Program-made: the position numbers and the translations under genes
Notes under the pieces: model-generated
Seen by the model: the letters and a program-made list of their open reading frames with translations, nothing else
What the model was told of the DNA's origin: nothing
Database searches by the model: none
In this document: in pieces, positions 34,450 to 42,203 of the stretch
Layout of the letters: each line of letters begins with the position of its first letter
Position numbering within the stretch: the first letter of the stretch is position 1
DNA from: Mycobacterium spongiae
GTDB taxonomy: Bacteria; Actinomycetota; Actinomycetes; Mycobacteriales; Mycobacteriaceae
Length of the DNA stretch: 64,000 bases
Assembly: GCF_018278905.1 (NCBI RefSeq)
Contig: NZ_CP046600.1
Location: 3,038,001-3,102,000 of the forward strand
Direction: 5' to 3'

Positions 34450-35736
34450 TTAGCCGCAGTAGGAGACGCTAAGTTCCTTCACACCGTTGAGCCAGCCCGA
34501 TCGCAGCCGCCGCGGCTCGGACAGTTTTGCGATATCGGGGATGATATCGGCGATAGCATCGAACATCAGCTTGATCTCCAGCCGCGCGAGATTTGCGCCG
34601 ATGCAGTAGTGCGCGCCGGATCCACCAAAGGCCAAGTGCGGGTTGGGGTTGCGCAAGATATCGAAGTCAAACGGGCGGTCGAAGACCGTCTCGTCGTAGT
34701 TGGCGGAACTGTAGAAAAGCCCCACCCGCTGCCCTTTGCGGACCGTCACGCCGCCCACTTCCACGTCGGCCGCTGCGGTGCGCTGCATGCAGTGAATCGG
34801 CGTCGCCCAGCGAATGATTTCATCGACCGCCGAGGCGGGCCGCTCTCGCTTGAACAGCTCCCACTGATCGGGGCGGTCCAAGAACGCGTTCATCCCGTGG
34901 GTCATCGCGTTTCGGGTGGTCTCGTTGCCGGCAACCGCCAGCAGGATCACAAAGAACGCGAACTCGGTTTCATCAAGGACGTCCCCGTCGGCGTCCGGCT
35001 GGACAAGCCGGGTGACGATATCGTCGGCGGGGCATCGTCGGCGCCGCTCGGCCATGGCGTGGGCATAGCCCATCAGCTCCGCGTTGGCCCTCATCGGATC
35101 GCCATCGAAGTCCGGATCCTCAGTGTTCATCAGTGTATTGGTCCAGTCGTAAAGCTGAGCCCGATCATCCTCGGGAACGCCAATCAGGTCGGCAATCGCC
35201 AGCAACGGAAGGCTCATTGCGATGTCGTCGACGAAGTTGCCGGTTCCTTTTTCGGCGGCGCGGCCAACGATACGATGTGCGGCTTGACCTAACTTGTGCT
35301 CCATCTCGGCGACGGCCCGCGGCGTGAACAGCCGGCTGATGAGCTTGCGCAGCCGAGTGTGCTCGGGTGCGTCGTGGTTGATGATGAGCACCTTGATCAA
35401 CTCCAGCTGCTCGGGCGTTGTCCCCTCGGGCAGCCTCATGATCACGCCCTTGGCGTTGTTCGACCACAGATCGCTGTTGCGCGAAATGGCCTTGATGTCG
35501 CGGTGTCTGCTGATCACCCAGTACCCATCGTCACCGAAGACCGTTCCGCCGCTTTCCGCTCCCCCGCCGCCAGAGTCGTTCTGATCGGCCGCCCGTTCGG
35601 TCCACCACACCGGCGCGGTCTTGCGCAGTTCGGCGAACAGTCGAATCGGGATGCCGTCGACCAGAACGTCCGGATCGGTCAGGTCTACCTGAGGCCGGAA
35701 CGGGCAAATTGCGCCACCAGAAGTCCCAGAAGTCAT
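34450..35736 (-). CDS. Cytochrome P450, CYP125/CYP142-like
   Basis: A 428-residue soluble P450. The I-helix reads AVAGNETTRNAMTHGM, the K-helix ExxR is EIIRW, and the heme loop FGGSGAHYCIGANLAR places the thiolate at C378. NPNPHLAFGG and RLRSGWLNGVKEL closely resemble steroid C26/C27 monooxygenases CYP125 and CYP142, so a steroid or branched side-chain substrate is likely but not proven. AAGGAGG lies 8 bases before ATG 35736, which is preferred to the TTG two codons earlier. No ferredoxin gene is adjacent. Confidence 0.92.
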   Translation of the reverse strand: MTSGTSGGAICPFRPQVDLTDPDVLVDGIPIRLFAELRKTAPVWWTERAADQNDSGGGGAESGGTVFGDDGYWVISRHRDIKAISRNSDLWSNNAKGVIMRLPEGTTPEQLELIKVLIINHDAPEHTRLRKLISRLFTPRAVAEMEHKLGQAAHRIVGRAAEKGTGNFVDDIAMSLPLLAIADLIGVPEDDRAQLYDWTNTLMNTEDPDFDGDPMRANAELMGYAHAMAERRRRCPADDIVTRLVQPDADGDVLDETEFAFFVILLAVAGNETTRNAMTHGMNAFLDRPDQWELFKRERPASAVDEIIRWATPIHCMQRTAAADVEVGGVTVRKGQRVGLFYSSANYDETVFDRPFDFDILRNPNPHLAFGGSGAHYCIGANLARLEIKLMFDAIADIIPDIAKLSEPRRLRSGWLNGVKELSVSYCG

Positions 35737-35772
35737 AATCAACGCCTCCTTGGTCCAGTGAGGGCTGGTGAT

Positions 35773-35785
35773 GTATTGACAATAC
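35773..35785. promoter_or_regulatory. 13-bp palindrome upstream of the P450 gene
   Basis: GTATTG-A-CAATAC is a perfect inverted repeat 37-49 bp upstream of the P450 start and in the divergent promoter with the amidohydrolase gene at 35961. Likely operator for a TetR-type protein; the TetR encoded at 37822 is one candidate. Confidence 0.5.
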
Positions 35786-35960
35786 GTTTATCTTAAAGTG
35801 TATGTCGATAGGTTTCGGCGATCCTCGTGGTCGAAGCCGACGGCCCGAACGCATGCTGACCATACAAATCTGAAATATTGTAATGTCTTGGTTAGGGGTG
35901 GGATCCTGGTGACTTGGCCCCGAGCCTCGGTCCACCTGCACGCCGGCAAAGGAGCTGATC

Positions 35961-37727
35961 ATGCCCTATGACACCGTAATCACGGGTGGACGCTGGTTCG
36001 ACGGGATGGGTACTCAATCGGCGATCCGCGACATCGGTTTGCGGGATGGGCGTGTCGCCACGATCAGTGCCGCGCCGCTGGACCGCACCAACGCAGAACT
36101 GATCGATGCGACCGGGCAATGGGTCATTCCAGGGATGATCGATATCCACACCCACTATGACGTCGAGTCGCTCTGCGCGCCCGAACTGGCCGAGTCGCTG
36201 CGCCACGGCGTCACGACCGTTTTCGTGGGGTCGTGTTCTCTGTCGACCGTCTACATCGACAACGTCGACGCCGGCGACATTTTTGGCCGCGTCGAAGCGA
36301 TTCCCCGCCGGCATGTCATCGAAACCCTAGACCGCGCCCGGTGTTGGTCCAATCCGTCCGAGTATGTTGCGGCGCTGCACACCCACAACCTGGGGCCGAA
36401 CATCGCCGCGTTCATCGGGCATTCCGATATGCGCGCCGCAACAATGGGTTTGGACCGCGCCACCAGGAGAGATGTCCACCCCCGCGCCGGCGAGTTGGCA
36501 CGGATGAAGTCGATGCTGCACGAGGCCCTCGACGAAGGTTTCGTCGGCATGTCGTCGCAGCAGCTGCTGTTCGACAAACTCGACGGCGAGGTCTGCCGGT
36601 CGCGGACACTGCCGTCGACGTATGCCACCGCCAAGGAGTTGCGCTGCTTGAACGCAATCCTGCGCAACCGGGGTCGGGTCCTGCAATCCGGCCCCAATAT
36701 CAACAATCCACTGTCGGTCGCCTCCCAACTGGCGGCGTCTCTCGGCGTCGGACGGCCGCGGCTGAAGACCAGCCTGCTTGCGGCCGCCGATACCAAGGCC
36801 AATCCGGGAATGGTCCAGGTCATGGACCACCTGGCCCGCATCGTCAACGCCCTTGGCGGCGACTTCCGCTGGCAGCACCTGCCGGTACCGTTTGAGGTGT
36901 ATGCCGACGGCATCTCCCTCGTGGTGTTCGAGGAGTTCGGTTCTGGTGCTGCGGCGTTGCACCTGCAAAGCGAGATCGAACGCAATCGCTTGATGGGCGA
37001 GGAGAACTATCGGCGTCAGTTCCGCAAGGAGTACGACAAGAAGTTCGGGCCACGCGTGTGGCACCGCGACTTCTTCGATGCGGAAATTGTCGGATGCCCG
37101 GATCGATCGGTGATCGGCAAGTCATTCGGGCAAGTGGGGATCGACCGCGGCGGGTTGCACCCTGTTGACGCGTTCCTCGACCTGGTCGTCGAGCATGGCG
37201 AGCAGCTGCGGTGGCGTACCACCATCTCCAATCATCGCCCTGCGCTCCTCAAGAAACTCGCCCGGAGCACGCAAGTCCAGATAGGGTTCTCCGATGCGGG
37301 CGCACACCTGCGAAACATGGCCTTCTACAACTGCGGATTACGGCTGCTGCGGCACGTCCAGGAAGCGAACCGGCAGGGCATCGGGTTCATGAGCGCCGAG
37401 CGGGCCGTGCACCGGCTCACCGGCGAACTCGCAGCATGGTATGACATCGACGCGGGCACGCTGTGCCAGGGAGACCGCGCCGATCTGGCCATCATCAACC
37501 CCGACCGGCTCGACGACTCGCTGGAACGCTACGCCGAACACCCGATCGAGGCATTCGGTGGCCTGTCCCGCATGGTCAACCGCAACGACCGGACGGTGAC
37601 CACCGTCATGGTCAATGGCGAAACGGTGTTTACGAACGGCCGGCCGGCGGCCGCCCTGGGGCACCGACGATTTGGCCAATTCCTGCGTGCGGGTCGAGCC
37701 ACGACGAAGCTTACGACCGCCGCCTAG
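35961..37727 (+). CDS. Amidohydrolase (D-aminoacylase/N-acyl-D-amino-acid deacylase-like)
   Basis: A 588-residue metal-dependent amidohydrolase. The metal motif D61-x-H63-x-H65 (GMIDIHTHYDVES) follows the beta-strand start DTVITGGRWFDGMG; a later His/Asp pair appears in FSDAGAHLRNMAF (Asp is the usual catalytic one). The length and the C-terminal AFGGLSRMVNRNDR resemble D-aminoacylases. It hydrolyses an amide or a cyclic amide. AAAGGAG precedes ATG 35961. It diverges from the P450 gene and is followed by a TetR gene. Mycobacteria carry several such genes with unknown substrates. Confidence 0.87.
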   Translation: MPYDTVITGGRWFDGMGTQSAIRDIGLRDGRVATISAAPLDRTNAELIDATGQWVIPGMIDIHTHYDVESLCAPELAESLRHGVTTVFVGSCSLSTVYIDNVDAGDIFGRVEAIPRRHVIETLDRARCWSNPSEYVAALHTHNLGPNIAAFIGHSDMRAATMGLDRATRRDVHPRAGELARMKSMLHEALDEGFVGMSSQQLLFDKLDGEVCRSRTLPSTYATAKELRCLNAILRNRGRVLQSGPNINNPLSVASQLAASLGVGRPRLKTSLLAAADTKANPGMVQVMDHLARIVNALGGDFRWQHLPVPFEVYADGISLVVFEEFGSGAAALHLQSEIERNRLMGEENYRRQFRKEYDKKFGPRVWHRDFFDAEIVGCPDRSVIGKSFGQVGIDRGGLHPVDAFLDLVVEHGEQLRWRTTISNHRPALLKKLARSTQVQIGFSDAGAHLRNMAFYNCGLRLLRHVQEANRQGIGFMSAERAVHRLTGELAAWYDIDAGTLCQGDRADLAIINPDRLDDSLERYAEHPIEAFGGLSRMVNRNDRTVTTVMVNGETVFTNGRPAAALGHRRFGQFLRAGRATTKLTTAA

Positions 37728-37821
37728 GCGAGATTGGACAACGCCATTCGCTGCCAGACGTTTGCTCAGCGAATCGAACTGGGTGGCGTTTCTGCAGCGC
37801 CTCAGCGGGGATTGTGTCGAT

Positions 37822-38535
37822 ATGATCCCGGTATGGCACACGGCAAGCCCGGCACTGCGAGCCATGCGTAGCCACGGGTGGTCGGGAAACACACCGAACT
37901 CCGACGAAGAGGCGATCGACAGGATCCTCGACGCAGCCGACCACATCATCGCCCAGCGTGGATCATCGACGCGGATCGCCGATGTGGCACAGACTCTGGG
38001 GGTAACTCGGCAAACGGTCTATCGCTACTTTCCGGGGACCGAAGCCCTGCTCGTGGCCGCCGCGATGCGCTCGGCCGACGGGTTTCTCGACCAGCTCGCC
38101 GAGCACATCAAGGGAGAGACCGATCCCGTCGCCGCGATGGTCGAAGGCGTCGCGTTCGTGATCGAGACTCTGGCCGAAGACCGGCACTTTCAGCTCTTGA
38201 TCACCCAACGGCGCCGCGGTGGGCGAACTGTCTCGATCACCTCGGAAACGGCCTTGACGTTCGGGCGCGCGATGCTGCATCGACTTGACATCAATTGGGA
38301 ACAACACGGTTTCGACGAGGCTGCACTCGCCGAGTTGTCGGAATTCAGCATCCGGATTGTCTCCTCCTACGTTGCCGATCCGGGACAACCACCCCGCGAG
38401 GGCATCGAGTTGCGCCGCTTCCTGACTCGATGGTTCGGGCCCGCGGTGCTGTATCCACGGCTAGCCAAGGCGATGGACACGCTGAAACTCCCGGTACCGG
38501 GACCAAAGCGCCGCAGATCCTCGGCGGTATCGTAG
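37822..38535 (+). CDS. TetR-family transcriptional regulator
   Basis: A 237-residue TetR protein with helix-turn-helix RILDAADHIIAQRGSSTRIA then VAQTLGVTRQTVYRYFPGTE (about residues 33-78). The start could be ATG 37822 or ATG 37864; neither has a strong ribosome site. It lies 95 bp after the amidohydrolase on the same strand. The palindrome at 35773-35785 between the P450 and amidohydrolase genes could be its target. Ligand unknown. Confidence 0.85.
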   Translation: MIPVWHTASPALRAMRSHGWSGNTPNSDEEAIDRILDAADHIIAQRGSSTRIADVAQTLGVTRQTVYRYFPGTEALLVAAAMRSADGFLDQLAEHIKGETDPVAAMVEGVAFVIETLAEDRHFQLLITQRRRGGRTVSITSETALTFGRAMLHRLDINWEQHGFDEAALAELSEFSIRIVSSYVADPGQPPREGIELRRFLTRWFGPAVLYPRLAKAMDTLKLPVPGPKRRRSSAVS

Positions 38536-38651
38536 TATCGCGGCGGCTCGAACGAACACACGCGTCGCAGCCCCCAAAGAGATCCAGCTAAGGCGATGTT
38601 CACAGGGATGTTCACGAAGATGATTGTCAAGATGATTATCGGTGTGACCGA

Positions 38652-39881
38652 ATGACTTTCGCGGTGACCCGCACCATCGCGGTCGTGAGCTTCCTGGCGT
38701 TGCTGAGCGTCGGTTGTGGCGCTTCAACAGATTCGCCCGCGGCGTCCACGACCGCGGCCGGTCGCGGGGATGTGACGTCATCCGTGGTGGACGCGCTCAC
38801 GCCGTTGATCGGATCGGTGCCGTTCGCGCCTATTCCGTTTGCCGGTTCTGACGGCAAGACCCACCTCGTCTATGAGTTGTGGGTCACGAACTTCACCAGC
38901 GCCGACCTCGTTGTCAACAACGTCAAGGTGCTCGACGCCGGATCGGACCGTATCGTCGGCGACTTTGCCGGCGAAGCAGTGCGCCAACGGTTACAGCCGG
39001 CTGGGAGCCGCGAGGGCGTCGATCATCTCGAGCCGGGCCAATCCGCCATGGTGTTCATCCATCTGGACCTCACCGAGGATGCCGTGCCCGCTAGCCTCGT
39101 CCACCAGGTCGAGGTGACCGGCGAGGCGATACCTCCAAAGAAGAACCCGCTGACCGAGCGGATCGGCGCCGCCACTGTGGACCAGCGGACGCTGCAGGTC
39201 TTGTCGGCTCCGGTGTTAGGGCAGCGCTACATTGCGGTCGACGGCTGCTGCGACGCTCAGTGGCACACCCGCGCGGTGTTGCCGATCAACGGTCAGGCCT
39301 CCATCGCTCAGCGCTATGCAATCGACTACGAGCAGGCCGATGAACAAGGCAGGGTGTTCGCCGGCGATCCCGCGGACCCGGCCAACTACGCCATCTACGG
39401 CAACGAGGTGCTGGCGGTTGCCGATGGCACTGTCGTCGACACGCGCAACGATCTGCCAGAGCAGACTCCGGGCAGTTTCCCGACCGGGATTCCACTTGCC
39501 GAGGCCGACGGGAACTTCGTTGTCTTGGACATCGGCGATGGGTTCTACGTCAACTACGCACACATGCAGCCGGGCAGCGTCCGGCCCGCGGCTGGCGAAA
39601 AGGTGACGCGCGGTGATGTCATCGGGCTGGTGGGCAATACCGGCAACACCTTGGTCCCGCACTTGCATATCCATGTGATGGATGGGCCGTCGCCGCTGGC
39701 GGCGCAGGGCCTGCCCTACCTGGTTGATCGCTTCTCGATCACTGGCCAGGTCGTGGACAAAGCGGCGTTCGAACACTCGGAGGTGCTGGGCGCTCCGCTG
39801 GCCACGCAGCCGGGTGTGACGCCCACCGACCATACCGACCAGCTGGTGCTGGATCTCAACATCGTCACCTTCGCACCGTGA
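38652..39881 (+). CDS. Lipoprotein with M23 (LytM) peptidase domain
   Basis: A 409-residue exported lipoprotein. The signal peptide ends in lipobox LSVG-C22. A beta-rich domain follows (HLVYELWVTNFTSADLVVNN), then a C-terminal M23/LytM domain: GNEVLAVADGTVVDTRND, NYAHMQPGS and HLHIHVMDG, where the HxH supplies zinc ligands. M23 enzymes cut peptidoglycan cross-links or activate other hydrolases. The first zinc ligand (usually HxxxD near GxH) is not obvious, since YAIDYEQ stands where H-x3-D is expected, so catalysis is uncertain. Cell-envelope location. Confidence 0.85.
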   Translation: MTFAVTRTIAVVSFLALLSVGCGASTDSPAASTTAAGRGDVTSSVVDALTPLIGSVPFAPIPFAGSDGKTHLVYELWVTNFTSADLVVNNVKVLDAGSDRIVGDFAGEAVRQRLQPAGSREGVDHLEPGQSAMVFIHLDLTEDAVPASLVHQVEVTGEAIPPKKNPLTERIGAATVDQRTLQVLSAPVLGQRYIAVDGCCDAQWHTRAVLPINGQASIAQRYAIDYEQADEQGRVFAGDPADPANYAIYGNEVLAVADGTVVDTRNDLPEQTPGSFPTGIPLAEADGNFVVLDIGDGFYVNYAHMQPGSVRPAAGEKVTRGDVIGLVGNTGNTLVPHLHIHVMDGPSPLAAQGLPYLVDRFSITGQVVDKAAFEHSEVLGAPLATQPGVTPTDHTDQLVLDLNIVTFAP

Positions 39882-39994
39882 GCGTCGGCGGCCATTACCC
39901 CGGCGCCAGCGTGCGCGGCCTGAGCAGCGGCGCCCAGTCACCCGCAGTCGACGGCGATCTCGGAGGTCAGACCGGGACTTCGTAGACTCGCGCC

Positions 39995-40900
39995 ATGCGC
40001 TTTTCCGTGTGGCCCGGAGCTGGCCAACCCTGGTGCGCCATGCTCGATCTGGCCCGGCAGGCAGACGCCGGCTTCTGGCACTGCGTCTACGTCGCCGACC
40101 ACTTCATGGCCAACTCAGACCGCCCAGACGGTGAGACTGGGATGCTCGAAGCCACCGGCGCGATCGCGGCGCTGGCCGGCGCTACTACACGGGTCCGGCT
40201 GGCGCCCCTGGTGTTGTCGATGACCTATCGCCATCCCGCGGTGCTGGCCAACTGGGCCGCCACCGTCGACCACGCCAGCAACGGGCGGCTGACGTTGGGC
40301 ATTGGCACCGGCTGGCAGGTCAACGAGCACGACCACTATGGGCTCGAATTGGGCACACCCCGCGAGCTGGTAGACCGCTTCGCCGAGGGACTCGATGTCA
40401 TCACCGGACTGCTGACCACATCACGGACCACGCTGACCGGGCGCTACTACCGGCTCGAGGATGCACCCTGTGACCCCAAGCCGGTCCAGTCACCTCTCCC
40501 CCTGCTGATCGGCGGCACCGGGCCGCGCATGCTGAGGCTGACCGCCCGCCACGCCGCCGAGTGGAATCATTGGTCATCCCCCGGCAGTTTCCGGGCCACG
40601 GCGGAGCGGCTTGACGCCGCCTGCGAACGGGTGGGCCGGGATCCGGCAACAATTCTCCGGTCCACGCAGGCGCTCACCATCGTCACCAGCTGCCCCGACG
40701 ACGAGGCACGCGCCGCGGCGAGGGCCGCTCGTGACCGGCTGCCTGTGCTCTACGGAAGCCCGGCGCGCATCGCCGAGGAAGTTGCGGTCTGGCGCGACGA
40801 AGGTGTTGACGAAGTGATCTTCCCGGATCGCGCCATGGCGACCGATCGACGCCGTGACGCCTTCGACGCGCTCGCGGAGGCGTTGGCTCCGTTAGCGTGA
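39995..40900 (+). CDS. LLM-class (F420-dependent) oxidoreductase
   Basis: A 301-residue TIM-barrel of the luciferase-like monooxygenase superfamily: MRFSVWPGAGQPW, HCVYVADHFM, TTRVRLAPLVLSMTYRHPAV and NGRLTLGIGTGWQVNEH, the last being the typical F420/FMN-binding stretch, then LLIGGTGPRMLRLTARHA. In mycobacteria most such proteins use F420H2. Substrate unknown. It stands alone between the lipoprotein and the DUF222 gene. Confidence 0.9.
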   Translation: MRFSVWPGAGQPWCAMLDLARQADAGFWHCVYVADHFMANSDRPDGETGMLEATGAIAALAGATTRVRLAPLVLSMTYRHPAVLANWAATVDHASNGRLTLGIGTGWQVNEHDHYGLELGTPRELVDRFAEGLDVITGLLTTSRTTLTGRYYRLEDAPCDPKPVQSPLPLLIGGTGPRMLRLTARHAAEWNHWSSPGSFRATAERLDAACERVGRDPATILRSTQALTIVTSCPDDEARAAARAARDRLPVLYGSPARIAEEVAVWRDEGVDEVIFPDRAMATDRRRDAFDALAEALAPLA

Positions 40901-40955
40901 GTGTCTGCTGTCACGGTTACCCAGACTTGTCGTAGCCGACTGCTTTGATGCAGTT

Positions 40956-42203
40956 ATGTCCTCGACCGCATCCACCAGCGCCGTTGGGGTGCGTCCTGAT
41001 GAGCGCCTTGAGGTGTTGTTCGAGGAGTTGGCGGAGTTGACCGGCCAGCGCAACGCCATTGATGGGCGCATCGTGGAGATCGTCGCCGAGCTGGAACGCG
41101 ACGAACTGTGCGGCGCCACGGGTGCGCGGTCGATCCCGGCGCTGGTGGCCTGGAAGACCGGCTCGTCATCAGGCAACGCCCACACGATCGCCACCGTCGC
41201 GCGCCGGCTGCAGGAGTTTCCGCGCTGCGCGGCGGGCATCCGGGAGGGCCGCCTGTCGCTGGATCAGGTCGGGGTCATCGCGGCGCGGGCCAGCCAGGGA
41301 TCCGATGAGCATTATGCGGAGCTGGCCGGGGTCGCAACCGTCAACCAGCTGCGCACCGCCCTCAAGCTCGAACCACGACCCGAACCCGAACCCCGGCCCG
41401 AACCGCAGCGCTCGGTCATCAAGGTCACCGACGAGGAGTTCAGCTGTTGGCGGATCACACTTCCCCGCCTGGATGCGGCGAAGTTCGACGCGGCATTGCA
41501 GTCTCATCTGGATGCGCTGATCGCCCAGTGGCGCCGCGATCACGACAACCGCGATCGCCCGTCCGATCAGGCGCCCCCGGTGCCGAGCGTCGCCGAGGCG
41601 TTTATGCGCCTGGTCGAGGCAGGATGGGACGCCGAAGCCACCCGCCGCCCCCACGGGCAACACACCACCGTGGTGATGCACCTCGACGTGCACCAACGCG
41701 CCGCAGCACTGCACCTCGGCCCGCTGCTGTCACAGGCCGAACGCCGCTACCTGATGTGTGATGCCACCTATGAAGTCTGGTTCGAACGCGACGGTGAGGT
41801 CATCGGCGCCGGGCGAGCGACCCGCCAGATCAACCGCCGGCTTCGCCGCGCCCTCGAACACCGCGACCGGACGTGCGCGGTACCCGGCTGCGGGGCCAGT
41901 CGCGGTCTGCACGCCCACCACATCCGGCACTGGGAAGACGGCGGACCCACCGAGCTGGCCAACCTCGTGCTGGTCTGCCCCTATCACCACCGGCTCCACC
42001 ACCGCGGCATCATCACCATCACCGGACCCGCAGCCCATCCCACCGTCACCGACGGCGCCGGCCAACCCCTGAGCCCAGGATCGCTCGCGCGCCCACCGAT
42101 GAAACCCCCGCCGGCGGTCCCACCGTGCCCCGGACCCACCGGCGAACGCGCCAACTGGTGGTGGTACCAACCCTTCCAACCCCACCCACCACCAACAAAC
42201 TAG
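40956..42203 (+). CDS. DUF222/HNH endonuclease-domain (13E12 family) protein
   Basis: A 415-residue protein of the REP13E12-type family abundant in mycobacteria. The N-terminal DUF222 domain covers about 15-260 (LTGQRNAIDGRIVEIVAELE, RRLQEFPRCAAGIREGRLSL). The C-terminal HNH motif is CAVPGCGASRGLHAHHIRHW and CPYHHRLHHRG, with two CxxC-like pairs for zinc. The middle has a short Glu-Pro repeat. Likely a nuclease of a repeated, possibly mobile gene family. Its stop shares CTAG with the stop of the convergent ctpG gene. Confidence 0.9.
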   Translation: MSSTASTSAVGVRPDERLEVLFEELAELTGQRNAIDGRIVEIVAELERDELCGATGARSIPALVAWKTGSSSGNAHTIATVARRLQEFPRCAAGIREGRLSLDQVGVIAARASQGSDEHYAELAGVATVNQLRTALKLEPRPEPEPRPEPQRSVIKVTDEEFSCWRITLPRLDAAKFDAALQSHLDALIAQWRRDHDNRDRPSDQAPPVPSVAEAFMRLVEAGWDAEATRRPHGQHTTVVMHLDVHQRAAALHLGPLLSQAERRYLMCDATYEVWFERDGEVIGAGRATRQINRRLRRALEHRDRTCAVPGCGASRGLHAHHIRHWEDGGPTELANLVLVCPYHHRLHHRGIITITGPAAHPTVTDGAGQPLSPGSLARPPMKPPPAVPPCPGPTGERANWWWYQPFQPHPPPTN

